Part shown: positions 17,305 through 26,559 of the stretch, piece after piece
How the letters are laid out: each line of letters opens with the position of its first letter
How positions within the stretch are numbered: position 1 is the stretch's first letter
Assembly (NCBI GenBank): GCA_024231955.1
Contig: JAAEPZ010000538.1
Coordinates: 186,001 to 250,000, forward strand
From: a bacterium
Lineage (GTDB): Bacteria > Krumholzibacteriota > Krumholzibacteriia > JACNKJ01
Length of the DNA stretch: 64,000 nucleotides
Direction of reading: 5' to 3'
Program-made: the position numbers and the translations under genes
The notes under the pieces: generated by a model
Databases searched by the model: none
What the model was told of the DNA's origin: nothing
What the model saw: only the letters and a program-made list of their open reading frames with translations

Positions 17305-18475
17305 ATGAAACATGTAGCGATTCTTATTCTCCTGCTTGTACCTCCATTTTCGGTTAATGCGCTGACCATTCATGTCCCGGCGGAACATGCAACGATCCAG
17401 GCCGCACTGGATTTTGCACAAACCGGCGACACTGTACTGGTTGCGCCCGGCACCTACAGCGGTGATGGGAATTGGGATCTCAGTTTCGGTGGGAAGGAGT
17501 TGGCGTTGCTGGGTTCGGGCGGTCAGGTGCGAATATAGTGCCGCTCCAGTATTCAATCTATGCAGTTTCATCGACAATATCGGATTTTCCGCCTGGGATG
17601 ATGATAGCAGATACATCTCGGGGAAAGGTGGCGCCGTCTATTGCAGAAACGGATCAACTCCTCAGTTCGTGGATTGTCTCTTCACTGGTAACATGTCCGA
17701 GAACGATCCCTGGAGTGTTTTTGATTTTAATTATAGTCCGGGTCGGGGTGGAGCAATCTGTGCCATCAATGAGGATACGGCACCTGAGTTCCTCCGCTGC
17801 ACTTTCGACGGCAACTGGTCCGAGAACTACAAGGGGGAGTGCGGGGGCGGCAGCATCTGCAGTTTCTATGGCGCCAACCTTGTTCTGGATCAGGTAATAA
17901 TCACCGGTACTACGGAGGGTGGTGGTATCTTCACAGAGCACTCGGGCTCTATTGACATCAGCTGCTCCGATGTCTGGAGCAATCAGGAGGGCAACTACCT
18001 GGGTACGCTCGGGGATCAGACCGGCATCAACGGCAACATCTCGCAGGACCCCCTGTTCTGCAATTTCGCCGATGGTGTTTTCAGCCTGTACGATGATTCC
18101 CCCTGCCTGCCCGCCGGCAACGACTGTAACCTCCAGATGGGCGCCTTTGGTCAGGGCTGCGTCAGTTCGTCAATTCCCGGCGAGACGCCGGCGGCCCGGT
18201 TTGCCCTGGGTCAGAATCACCCCAATCCGTTCAATCCGGCCACTGAGATATCATTCTCGCTTCATGAGGACTCCGAAGTCCGGCTGGTCATTTACGATGT
18301 CGGCGGTCGGCATATTCGCTCTCTGATCGACGGCGAGAAATGCCCTGCCGGAGATCACGCCAGGAGCTGGGACGGCACCGATGCCGCTGGCAACCGCGTG
18401 TCCTCGGGAATCTATTTCTACCGTCTGGAGGCGGATTCCCGCTACCTGACCAGGAAGATGGTCATGCTGAAGTAG
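17305..18475 (+). pseudogene. Frameshifted secreted right-handed beta-helix protein with FlgD-like domain
   Basis: The ATG at 17305 (GTGAGG upstream) opens a signal peptide and then IHVPAEHATIQAALDFAQTGDTVLVAPGTYSG and GGKELALLGSGG, the classic start of pectate-lyase-like beta-helix proteins. That frame stops at 17538. The next frame continues the same protein from about 17525: SAAPVFNLCSFIDN, GGAVYCRNGSTPQFVDCLFTGN, GGAICAINEDTAPEFLRCTFDGN, then a complete FlgD-like domain ending MVMLK at 18475. Family members normally carry several more strands between the two parts, so an internal deletion that broke the frame is likely. An assembly error, programmed frameshift or recent mutation is possible. 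If not repaired, only a 77-residue fragment would be made. Confidence 0.82.
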
Positions 18476-18499
18476 TGGTCCCGATCATCCGCAAAACTC

Positions 18500-18534
18500 A
18501 ACCCCCGGGTTACTCGGTAACTCGGGGGTTTTTT
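18500..18534 (+). terminator. Rho-independent terminator
   Basis: Arms ACCCCCGGGTTA (18501-18512) and TAACTCGGGGGT (18518-18529) pair over 12 bp with one wobble, with a five-base loop and a T-run to 18534. It lies just after the beta-helix pseudogene, so that transcription unit is still properly ended. Confidence 0.88.
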
Positions 18535-18609
18535 GTCGTTCCGCCGGACAGCCGGCAGACGCACCGATCATCCTGACCGTCAATGAATCCGCGAATCAAC
18601 CCACCCCGC

Positions 18610-19506
18610 TCATCGCCGACCGGGCAGGTCCGGGCAGGGGGTGAACCGGTCCCCCCCCTCAAACCTCTTGGTCCCGTTGACATAGCTGAAGTACTTCCTG
18701 CATTCGCAAGAGAGGTACTCGATATCTATGGGTGTGAACTTTCTGCGCGCCTGCGGCCAGTACCTGCTTTGCAGGGCGATCATCTTGTCGGCCGTCTCCT
18801 GATGGTCGGCGCACTTCAGATGCCGCTGCAGCAGGTCAAGATAGGGCGCGGCCCCTATGCCTGTGGGCACGGGGCTGTCCGGGCGGATCAATTCGGGTTC
18901 GAACAGCGCCAGGTCCACCAGCGCCATGAAGATGGGAAAGTCGTTGCTCATCCGGAAGCGCGCGTTGATGCTGGCGTTCGCCCGCATGACGTTGCCCGCC
19001 GCAGAGCGGATGCACACCTCCAGAAAACCCAGGCAGCGGGGGAACATCTCCACGCAGGCCTCCAGGCGGTCGTAGGTACGACCCTCCCAGTTGGCGGGGA
19101 CCACGGGATAGACCTCCGAGGACCAGGGTTGCGTCACTTCGTTCAGGAGGGCTTGGTGGAGATCGGCGGGACTTTTCAGCAGACGGCGATCCAGGGCGAG
19201 GAGAGTCGTGTGCCGGTTGCACCAGCGGGCGAAGAACAGCGCGTGGATCAGATCGAGGATGGAGTCTCTTGCGGGATCCGCAAAACGGAGAACGGCCTGC
19301 GTGCCCTTGTCGTCCTCCCGAAAGACGTTCAGGAAGCGCCCCCTCTGAAACACCGGATCCTCGGTCCACGGCGCCGGTTCGCCGACCTCCCGTTTGCTGC
19401 GGATCCGCTCCCTTTCGCGGCACCAATCGAAAAAGGCGGCGACCGGATCCTCGATCTCGAGCCCCGCCAGCGCATCCCGATACGGATTGTCGTCGTTGCC
19501 GATCAT
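18610..19506 (-). CDS. Putative HMUDK-helical / aGPT-PPlase-like protein (thymine hypermodification family)
   Basis: 298 residues from the ATG at 19506, which has GGAGAC seven bases upstream. There is no signal or membrane helix. Features are FFDWCRERERIRSKREVGEPAPWTED near 25-50, then DPVFQRGRFLNVFREDD (50-66) and helices with LIHALFFARWCNRHTTL. The W-T-x-D-P and RFxNVxRExD pattern is, to my recollection, the signature of the helical domain of 5-hydroxymethyluracil DNA kinases and alpha-glutamyl/putrescinyl-thymine pyrophosphorylases described in phages. No phage gene, TET/JBP oxygenase or glycosyltransferase adjoins it, so it may be a domesticated relative. The assignment rests on motif memory only and is moderately uncertain. 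Confidence 0.5.
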   Translation of the reverse strand: MIGNDDNPYRDALAGLEIEDPVAAFFDWCRERERIRSKREVGEPAPWTEDPVFQRGRFLNVFREDDKGTQAVLRFADPARDSILDLIHALFFARWCNRHTTLLALDRRLLKSPADLHQALLNEVTQPWSSEVYPVVPANWEGRTYDRLEACVEMFPRCLGFLEVCIRSAAGNVMRANASINARFRMSNDFPIFMALVDLALFEPELIRPDSPVPTGIGAAPYLDLLQRHLKCADHQETADKMIALQSRYWPQARRKFTPIDIEYLSCECRKYFSYVNGTKRFEGGDRFTPCPDLPGRR

Positions 19507-19616
19507 TGTCACGTCTCCAGTCGGTAGAGGTCATCACCAGAGGCGACGGGACCTCTCTGTCCGTTTGGGCAACTTCATCCCGCACCTCTCCGGGGTCACG
19601 TGTCGGGCATCCCCGA

Positions 19617-20144
19617 CTAATCGAGCTTCAGCTGAATCCACCCGTCAAGGGTGGCCGCGGACGCCCCCTGCGGCAACAGCTTCTCGGGCCGTTTGAGATG
19701 TATGAACAGGGATATCTCCGGGCCGAGATCGCGGCGGTCGAGTTGAAACTCGAATGCGTCAGGCTTCAGGAAACGTTGCCGACCCTCCTCGACAATGGAC
19801 CCGATGGTGTTCGCCGTCCACCAGGCATTGCGTCCCCACGAGAATTCGGACCACTCCTCATCGGAGTACGTCCTCTCCCCAAGCGCGGATGAGACATGCA
19901 AAAGGCCGTGTCGGTCTCGTGACTTGAGATGGAGATCGATGCCGGTATGGCGAGGACCGAGAAACACGATCGCCAGAAAGAGATTCTCCCCATCCTGATG
20001 GAATCGCAATTCGGTCGTCGGGTCCAGCGGCATCGTCGCGGAGCCGCTCCACTCCCGTTCGCCCAACTGACCATTGATCAATATGCACTTGCCGTCAGGT
20101 ACGGGTGTGATGGCGAGAACCGTCATGAGCAAAAACGCAATCAT
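19617..20144 (-). CDS. Secreted CBM9/DOMON-like beta-sandwich protein
   Basis: 175 residues with a short signal peptide (MIAFLLMTVLAITPVP). The mature start INGQLGEREWSGSATMPLDPTTELRFHQDGENLFLAIVFLG has the opening seen in carbohydrate-binding family 9 and related DOMON-like domains: G-x-L-x-E-x-E-W, then a strand with D-G-x-N-L-F-L-A-I. EFQLDRRDLG and GWIQLKL fit later strands. It probably acts in the periplasm or outside the cell by binding a sugar or cofactor, without catalysis. The ligand and partners are unknown. It lies downstream of the outer-membrane protein gene at 20330-20962 on the same strand, after a 185-base gap. Confidence 0.6.
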   Translation of the reverse strand: MIAFLLMTVLAITPVPDGKCILINGQLGEREWSGSATMPLDPTTELRFHQDGENLFLAIVFLGPRHTGIDLHLKSRDRHGLLHVSSALGERTYSDEEWSEFSWGRNAWWTANTIGSIVEEGRQRFLKPDAFEFQLDRRDLGPEISLFIHLKRPEKLLPQGASAATLDGWIQLKLD

Positions 20145-20329
20145 GGCTCATACCCCCGAAGTTGAGGTTAAGCGGACAGCGGGACATGTCGTTTGATTCA
20201 AGGCCAGTGTACGAAAACGGAGATGCCAAGTAAAGCGTCACTCGGGACATGTCCCCGAGCCTGTGTGGAGCAGACCCCGGATGAGGCCGAGGACGATAGC
20301 GGCTGACGGGTGGATAGCGGTCGGGGCGA

Positions 20330-20962
20330 TCAATCCTGTTGCGGTGCGCTGTAGAGTTCGATCCCCGCCATCAGCCCGAGACCCGAGGTGAAGGGCCAGG
20401 TCTCCTCGCGAGGGCCGGGCTGGAACAGGCCATGCGCTCCGAAGGTCAGCGACATATCGCCGACGATCGGGAAGACCGCGCGCAGCCCGGGCGATGCGGC
20501 CAGACCCAGTGACGGCAGGTCGCAGAAAGGGGCATCGCACCCCATTTCGTAATCGTCGGATCGCCAGGAGAGGCCGAAACCGAGGTTGGCCACGATGACG
20601 GCTCTGGAATGCCGCATCAGGATCCGCTCGTATTCGAAGAGCAGGAGTGTGGCGCGGTGCCGCACACTCTGGGGGAAGGTCCAGGTTCTATTGTCGTCGC
20701 GGGTGCGTTTCAGGCTTTGGGTCATCACCCGCAATCCGTAACGATGGGTTCCGCCCTCATCGAGGACATTCCCCATGTGGAACGTCACGGAAAAGGCGTC
20801 CCCCCGGTTCGATCCGTCTGAAGACCACTGTTCGTACGGATTGTCGGTGACGGCATCGTACGAACCGGCTTCCAGTGTGATCGCGATCTGGCCGGTTGCC
20901 GCCGGCGGGAGGAGGCAGAGCGTGCTGAGTATAATCAGAGTAACTTTCATAATATTTGACAT
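20330..20962 (-). CDS. Predicted small outer-membrane beta-barrel protein
   Basis: 210 residues. The start has AAAGGG seven bases upstream. A signal peptide (VTLIILSTLCLLPPAATG) is followed by alternating hydrophobic strands such as AITLEAGSYD, SVTFHMGNVL, HRYGLRVMTQSL, ATLLLFEYERIL, AVIVANLGFGLSW and GLGLMAGIELY. This suggests an eight-stranded OmpW/OmpA-like barrel. Two nearby cysteines (GCDAPFCDLP) could form a disulfide in an outer loop. No family name can be given. Confidence 0.6.
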   Translation of the reverse strand: MSNIMKVTLIILSTLCLLPPAATGQIAITLEAGSYDAVTDNPYEQWSSDGSNRGDAFSVTFHMGNVLDEGGTHRYGLRVMTQSLKRTRDDNRTWTFPQSVRHRATLLLFEYERILMRHSRAVIVANLGFGLSWRSDDYEMGCDAPFCDLPSLGLAASPGLRAVFPIVGDMSLTFGAHGLFQPGPREETWPFTSGLGLMAGIELYSAPQQD

Positions 20963-21352
20963 AATACCCTTTCGCTATTCCACGAACCTGCAGGTCGAAT
21001 TATCGGTAAATCGATTCAGGTGAAAGCTGTCGCGCTGTACCGGGCTCTGAGCAGTGGCGTGCCGGAGCCGTCATGGCGACCGATTATAGGGACCCGCGTA
21101 GGGATATCAAGGGCAACCCGGACACATGGCTGGATGGCGTAATCCGCACCCAATGGCTGCGGAGCGGGGAATCGTCGGCTGTGGATTCACCTCCGTCAGG
21201 TCACGAAATCACCATCTTCCGCCCCTCAAACCATTGACTCCCACCTTGCCGCGTAGCATCTTCTCGGCATCCGGACGGCTCTGGGCGAACCCGGGGTCGT
21301 CATGTAGTCACTGCTCAAACGATCAAGCCGCAAGCCTCTTCAAGGAGACGCC
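20963..21352. other. Divergent intergenic region upstream of homoaconitase
   Basis: About 390 bases with no supported gene. It carries the promoters of the outer-membrane protein (minus) and homoaconitase (plus). The only clear element is the 10-base palindrome ACCTGCAGGT at 20986-20995, close to the minus-strand gene start. I could not identify a convincing -10/-35 pair on either strand. Confidence 0.4.
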
Positions 21353-23329
21353 ATGGCCCAGAATCTCGTAGAGAAGATCGCCCAGAAGTATGCCGTCCAG
21401 CTGGCCCCCGACCACGAGGTGCGCAGCGGGGACTTCCTCTCCATCCGCCCGGCCCACGTGATGACTCACGACAACACCGGCGCGGTCATCCCCAAGTTCC
21501 GCAGCATCGGCGCGACCAGGGTGGACAACCCCCGCCAGCCGGTCTATGCCCTCGATCACGACATCCAGAACACCGGCGAGAAGAACCTGGCCAAGTACGA
21601 GGGGATCAAGAACTTCGCCGCCGAGATGGGTGTCGATTTCTACCCCGCCGGACGGGGAATCGGCCATCAGATCATGTGCGAGGAGGGCTACGCCTGGCCC
21701 GGCGCGATGATGGTCGCCTCCGACAGCCACTCCAACATGTACGGCGGTCTGGGCTGCCTCGGCACTCCCATCGTCCGCACCGACGCCGCCGCCATCTGGG
21801 CCACGGGCCGCACCTGGTGGCAGGTGCCCCCCGTCGCGCGGGTCAAACTCACCGGCAAGCTTCGCCCCTGGGTCACGGGCAAGGATGTCATCCTCACCCT
21901 GACCGGTCACTTCAACAACGATGAGCTGCTCAATCACGCCATCGAGTTCGCGGGCGAGGGCGTGGCGGAACTGTCGATCGATCAGAGGCTGGCCGTGGCC
22001 AACATGACCACCGAGTGGGGGGCGCTGGCCGGCGTCTTCCCCATCGACCGTATCACGCTGGACTGGCTCCGTCGGCGTATAGACACCATCGCCGCGCGCG
22101 GCCTGGAGGGCGTACCCTCCGATGCCGACGGCGAGAAGGGCGCTCATCCCCGCATGAACGCCGCGCATCTGGCCGAACTCGAAGCCGATCTGCCCGTCGC
22201 CGACGCGGATGCCTACTATGCCAAGGAGGTTACCCTCGACCTCGGCAGTGTGCAGCCGATGGTCGCCGGTCCTCACAACCTGAAGACCGTGGCCACTGCC
22301 ACCGAGTTCGACGAGCGCGATATCAAGATCCACAAGGCCTACCTGCTCTCCTGCGTGAACAGTCGCGTCGAGGACATCAGCCAGGCCGCGAGCGTCGTGA
22401 AGGGGAGGAAGATCGCTCCGGGCGTGGACTTCCTGGTTGCCGCCGCCAGCCGAGAGGTGCAGGCGGCAGCTGAGGCCAGCGGCGACTGGCAGACGCTGCT
22501 CGACGCGGGCGCCCGCACGATCCCGCCGAGTTGCGGCCCCTGCATCGGCATGGGCACAGGTCTGCTCGACGCGGGTGAGGTTGGGATCAGCGCCACCAAC
22601 CGCAATTTCAAAGGGCGCATGGGCAGCCCAGAATCGGAAGCCTTTCTGGGCAGTCCGGCGGTGGTCGCAGCCAGCGCCCTGGCCGGCAAGATCACTTTGC
22701 CCGAGGGGTTGAGCTTCGACCGCGAAGCCGTACTCACGACGATCAGCGTCAACCCGGCGCCGGACGGCGGAGCGGCCGAGGTGACGATCCTCGACGGCTT
22801 CCCCGAGAAGATGGAGGGCGAGTTGCTGTTCGTCCACGAGGACAACCTCAACACTGACGGCATCTACCCGGGCAAGTACACCTACCAGGACGACATGACC
22901 CCCGAGCAGCAGGCCGAGGTCGCCATGGAGAACTACGACCCCGAGTTCCAGAGCATCGCCCAGAGGGGTGATCTTCTGGTCGGCGCGTTCAACTTCGGCA
23001 CCGGTTCGAGTCGCGAGCAGGCCGCCACGGCGCTCAAGCACCGCGGCATCGGTCTGGTCATGGCGGGCTCCTTCAGCGAAACCTACAAGCGCAACGCGCT
23101 CAACAACGGTTTCCTGGTTATCGATGCCCCCGAGCTTGCCCGCGATCTGCGGGAGCGGTTCGGCACCGACAAGCTCACGGTTCGCACCGGCCTGCAGTCC
23201 ACGCTGGACTTCCGCACGGCCACGCTGACCGTGAACGGCAAACCCTACAGTCTGGCGCCTGTCGGCCCGGCAGCTCAGGAGCTGGTGCTTGAGGGTGGAC
23301 TGGAGAGCTGGGTGAAGAATCGGCTGTAG
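21353..23329 (+). CDS. Homoaconitase / aconitase-superfamily hydratase, Lys4-like
   Basis: 658 residues with AAGGAG before the ATG. It is an iron-sulfur hydro-lyase of the aconitase superfamily with catalytic and swivel domains in one chain, close in length and sequence style to fungal mitochondrial homoaconitase (alpha-aminoadipate lysine pathway). Seen: the substrate loop VFALDHD-like VYALDHDIQ, GIGHQIMCEEGYAWPG, ASDSHSNMYGGLGCLGTPIVRTDAA, 4Fe-4S ligands C334 (LLSCVNSR), C394 and C397 (CGPCIGMG), and the swivel loop FNFGTGSSREQAATALKHRGI. No other lysine, leucine or TCA gene adjoins it. The substrate could be homoaconitate, aconitate or isopropylmalate. Confidence 0.85.
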   Translation: MAQNLVEKIAQKYAVQLAPDHEVRSGDFLSIRPAHVMTHDNTGAVIPKFRSIGATRVDNPRQPVYALDHDIQNTGEKNLAKYEGIKNFAAEMGVDFYPAGRGIGHQIMCEEGYAWPGAMMVASDSHSNMYGGLGCLGTPIVRTDAAAIWATGRTWWQVPPVARVKLTGKLRPWVTGKDVILTLTGHFNNDELLNHAIEFAGEGVAELSIDQRLAVANMTTEWGALAGVFPIDRITLDWLRRRIDTIAARGLEGVPSDADGEKGAHPRMNAAHLAELEADLPVADADAYYAKEVTLDLGSVQPMVAGPHNLKTVATATEFDERDIKIHKAYLLSCVNSRVEDISQAASVVKGRKIAPGVDFLVAAASREVQAAAEASGDWQTLLDAGARTIPPSCGPCIGMGTGLLDAGEVGISATNRNFKGRMGSPESEAFLGSPAVVAASALAGKITLPEGLSFDREAVLTTISVNPAPDGGAAEVTILDGFPEKMEGELLFVHEDNLNTDGIYPGKYTYQDDMTPEQQAEVAMENYDPEFQSIAQRGDLLVGAFNFGTGSSREQAATALKHRGIGLVMAGSFSETYKRNALNNGFLVIDAPELARDLRERFGTDKLTVRTGLQSTLDFRTATLTVNGKPYSLAPVGPAAQELVLEGGLESWVKNRL

Positions 23330-23368
23330 TCCTTGACCGACAACCGGTTACCGGGACCGTGTCAATAT

Positions 23369-23398
23369 GAGAACCCGTCGGTCAGCCGGCGGGTTCTC
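23369..23398 (+). terminator. Rho-independent terminator of the homoaconitase gene
   Basis: Nine-bp arms GAGAACCCG (23369-23377) and CGGGTTCTC (23390-23398), followed by TGTTGT. It lies 40 bases after the stop codon. Confidence 0.75.
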
Positions 23399-23497
23399 TG
23401 TTGTACCAGTGGCGGTTTCGTCCCAATTTGACAGGCGGCTGTATCGGGAACAGACTAGTTGCGACAGGCGAGCGACCACGTTGTCTGCGAAATGAAT

Positions 23498-23523
23498 AGC
23501 CCGTCGCGAACAGGCGACGGGCT
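23498..23523. terminator. Second stem-loop, likely bidirectional terminator
   Basis: Ten-bp perfect arms AGCCCGTCGC (23498-23507) and GCGACGGGCT (23514-23523) around a six-base loop, with TTATTGTT on the plus side and ATTCATTT on the minus side. It sits between convergent genes and may stop both. Confidence 0.7.
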
Positions 23524-23566
23524 TTATTGTTGGCTGATGCGGGCAACCTGACTTAAGCGATACGCC

Positions 23567-23878
23567 CTATTTGTGTTTGTGCCTACGCGACCGACAACTC
23601 ATGCCGCCACCGCTGCCGCCGAAGAAGAGCATCACGCCCAAAACAAAACCGATGTTGTACAGGTGGCCGCAGTTGTGCACTTCGTATATGCGAATGCTCT
23701 TGATGAACAGCGAGGCGACGAGGGTGAAGAGTAGCGTGAAACCGTGCCAGACGCCGAGAAAGAAGCCGGCGGTTGTGCCGTTGGAGCGGGGGATGTTGGT
23801 CAACCTGTTCGTCCCCGGGGCACAGCTCATCGCCACGAGCAGAAGAATCAAACCTATCACCAGCAGAGATCTTTTCAT
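23567..23878 (-). CDS. Small membrane protein, possible lipoprotein
   Basis: 103 residues. A signal-like N-terminus (SLLVIGLILLLVAMSC) ends at a cysteine that could be lipidated, although the -3 residue is not ideal. Two further hydrophobic segments follow, GFFLGVWHGFTLLFTLVASLF and LYNIGFVLGVMLFF, then a glycine-rich FGGSGGG and a basic tail. The phrases FFLGVWHG and IYEVHN-x-G-x-x-YNIGFVLGV recur in a widespread uncharacterised small membrane protein, so I regard this as a real gene. A purine-rich AGGTACGA lies ahead of the start. Function unknown. Confidence 0.75.
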   Translation of the reverse strand: MKRSLLVIGLILLLVAMSCAPGTNRLTNIPRSNGTTAGFFLGVWHGFTLLFTLVASLFIKSIRIYEVHNCGHLYNIGFVLGVMLFFGGSGGGMSCRSRRHKHK

Positions 23879-24003
23879 TCGTACCTCCCTTTCCGTTGTG
23901 ACTTGACCGCAACTATACGGGGGGCGATCCCTGAAATCAACAACCGCTCTTCGTTAATGGGCATTTGCCGGAGATTTGAGTGCGCCTGACGAGTTGGGGA
24001 GCG

Positions 24004-26193
24004 TCAGGTGGTCTTCTGCTTATCGAGGGCAGTCTTAAGCAGATGACTAAGCTCGATTTTCCGGTAAGGCTTACTGATGAAACCGGACAGCCCCAGGCTC
24101 ATGAGCTGGTCCAGATCGGCGTCTTCGGTGAATCCCGATGAGATTATGACCTTGCAGTTTTTATCAATATTGCGCATGGCCAGGAAGGTTTCGTGACCAT
24201 TCATTTCGGGCATGATCATATCGAGCATCACCAGATCGATCTCCTCATGCCGGGCTTGGAAAATCTCCATTGCTTCCCGACCGTTTTCGGCCTGAATCAC
24301 GGTGTAACCCAGATTCGAAAGCATCAATTCACAGGTGGAGCGGATTATCTCCTCATCATCCACCAGCAATATCAATCCGGTTCCGGAGACCGTCGTCTGG
24401 TTCGTGGGAGCGGGGATGACGCTTTTCTCCGAACAAGGGAGTAAAATCCGGAAAGTTGTCCCCTTGTTGATTGTGCTCTGGACAACGATAGCACCGCGGT
24501 GTTTTTGCACAATGCCGTACACTGCGGCCAGTCCAAGACCGGTGCCATGCCCCACCGTTCTTGTCGTGAAGAACGGCTCGAAGATTCGCTCCAGATCCTT
24601 TGCAGGGATTCCGACCCCATTGTCGCGAATGACAATCTCGATATAGTTGCCGGGTTCGATGCTGAACTGACTGGTTTTGCAGTCGACTTCGTCCAGTATG
24701 GTGTTTCCGGTTTCGATGGAGATCTCCCCTCCATCGGGCATTGCATGGTCGGCATTGATGCAGATGTTCATGATGGCATTCTGCAGCTCCGCACAGTTGC
24801 CGCTGACAATTGAGTCGGCGGCCTCCATTCTGGTCGTGATCCGGATCTTCCTGTTGATGCTCCGCTCCAGAAGCCCCAGAGCGTCCTCAATGACAGAGTG
24901 AAAATCGGCAGCGGCTGAAACCCCCGGATTCTTGCGGCTGAATGTGAGCAGCTTGGTTGTCAGCTCAGCTGCGCGCTCGGATGCCTGGATGATCATATCG
25001 ATTTGCCGCTCATCATCCGAGTCGAGTCGCGCCCTGGCCTTGCAGATGTCGGCAGCACCGAGAATTCCCGCCAGCATGTTGTTGAAATCATGTGCGACGC
25101 CACCGGCGAGTTGCCCGATCGCATCCATCTTGCGACTCTGATTCAGCTGCGCCTGCAGGTTGAAATCCTTCGTCACGTCATCAATCCGCACAACCGCACC
25201 GGTGACGGAATTGGCGGTGAGCGGATAAATCGTTATGTCCTCGTATTGCACGCCGCTCGTAGTCGCCACCGGCTTGCTCATCTCGCATCTGATCTCCCGA
25301 GTATCAATACTCTCGGCTATGCGATCCATCTCCTGGGCCATGCGCGGAAAAACATCCTCCAGCGTCCGGCCGCGCGCTTGGCTTGCCTTGATGCCGGTTA
25401 TCTCTTCAGCTTTACAGTTCCACTGCGTGACGTTGCCATTGGCGTCAACACCGATCAGGATCGAGGGCATGGAGTCGATGATGTTGGAGATGTAATTCTG
25501 CATCTTCAGACGGGTTTGATTAGCGCTGTTGTGATACTGGCGCATGATGTTGAGGACGAGTAGCGCCGTGAACAGGAAGAGGAGGCTTATGAAAATCAGA
25601 ATGAACCGGTCGGCAATCTGGGTGATTCGCACCGTACTGCCGGAGAAGATGGACTCATCGCTCTTCATCCGATCGTAATTGCTCTCGAACTCCGACAGGT
25701 TATCCTGCCAGTTGCCTGCGGCGATCAACCCGATGATCGCCTGACTGTAACTCGAACCTTTTTCGGTGCTGTCGATCAGCAAATCCACTTCGGGGAAAAT
25801 TCTGGAATGGTGCTTGTAAACCCAGACAATTTGCCTGGCCTGATGTTCACTGACGCTGAATACCTGCACGAATCTGTCCAGGATCTCCCGTTCCGTAATG
25901 CCCTCGTCCATCTTACGTAATGAGCTGAAGCAGTCGGTCATCCGTTTGGCACTCTCGAATGACGAGATCAGTTCGTCCAGGTTCTGTCCTGCATCCGTAT
26001 CCGTAGGTCTTCCGGCTATATTCAGGAAGAGGTGCGCCCAACCATCAGCCCAGAACCAGTTGTGCTCATGGGCCGCCTTGAAAGTTAATCGCGCCACGCT
26101 CTTTGCCGTGTTGGCCTGATGCATGCCGACACCCGACATCAATATGCAGATCAGCAGTAAAATACTGACTACATGTCTCTTTACGAACATCAC
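24004..26193 (-). CDS. Membrane hybrid histidine kinase (PAS-HisKA-HATPase-REC)
   Basis: 729 residues. A first membrane helix (about 9-27), a helical periplasmic domain to about 190 with no named family (perhaps four-helix-bundle like) and a second helix (FILIFISLLFLFTALLVLNI) lead to a PAS domain (ISNIIDSMPSILIGVDANGN), HisKA with AGGVAHDFNNMLAGILGAAD, HATPase with NICINADHAMPDGG, RDNGVGIP and GTGLGLAAVYGI, and a receiver with ILLVDDEEI, the Asp in LVMLDMIMPEMNG and the Lys in FISKPYRK. All catalytic residues look intact. It stands alone; no cognate regulator adjoins it, so the output is unknown. Confidence 0.92.
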   Translation of the reverse strand: MMFVKRHVVSILLLICILMSGVGMHQANTAKSVARLTFKAAHEHNWFWADGWAHLFLNIAGRPTDTDAGQNLDELISSFESAKRMTDCFSSLRKMDEGITEREILDRFVQVFSVSEHQARQIVWVYKHHSRIFPEVDLLIDSTEKGSSYSQAIIGLIAAGNWQDNLSEFESNYDRMKSDESIFSGSTVRITQIADRFILIFISLLFLFTALLVLNIMRQYHNSANQTRLKMQNYISNIIDSMPSILIGVDANGNVTQWNCKAEEITGIKASQARGRTLEDVFPRMAQEMDRIAESIDTREIRCEMSKPVATTSGVQYEDITIYPLTANSVTGAVVRIDDVTKDFNLQAQLNQSRKMDAIGQLAGGVAHDFNNMLAGILGAADICKARARLDSDDERQIDMIIQASERAAELTTKLLTFSRKNPGVSAAADFHSVIEDALGLLERSINRKIRITTRMEAADSIVSGNCAELQNAIMNICINADHAMPDGGEISIETGNTILDEVDCKTSQFSIEPGNYIEIVIRDNGVGIPAKDLERIFEPFFTTRTVGHGTGLGLAAVYGIVQKHRGAIVVQSTINKGTTFRILLPCSEKSVIPAPTNQTTVSGTGLILLVDDEEIIRSTCELMLSNLGYTVIQAENGREAMEIFQARHEEIDLVMLDMIMPEMNGHETFLAMRNIDKNCKVIISSGFTEDADLDQLMSLGLSGFISKPYRKIELSHLLKTALDKQKTT

Positions 26194-26559
26194 ACCGCCC
26201 GTTCAATTGGACTCTGCTGATAAAAAGGTCTGTTTCGGCCACCTATCCGGTTCGACCGCACCCTGTTCCAGGACTCCTGGTGGGGGGTAGTGACCTATAC
26301 AGTAGTATCGACACTAGAATAGAAAACTGACGTTCAATATTCCGATACCGGAGTAATACTATCAATTGCCGCGATGAGTCATGTCATAACGACCTGCTTC
26401 TAGAGCTTTTCACACTTTGCGTAGGGACTATGCTTACTTATATACCTGACTTCCGCAGCGACGCTGTACTTCCCGGCTCCATGGTGTTAACTATCTCACG
26501 TTGATGCCCACGCTGAATGATGGGTAACCCTTGCCACCGTAATGAAATATGGAGCTGGA
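26194..26559. other. Divergent intergenic region
   Basis: About 365 bases between the membrane hybrid kinase (minus) and the hydrolase (plus). The segment is more AT-rich than its neighbours, as promoter regions are. No protein-coding gene, RNA gene or convincing hexamer pair was seen. Coding frames upstream of 26560 lack a ribosome-binding site. Confidence 0.35.

Noticed and set aside
21323..23041. 572-codon minus-strand open frame opposite homoaconitase
   Set aside because: High GC at third positions of the aconitase gene removes stops in the antisense frame; the translation is low-complexity and unlike any protein family.
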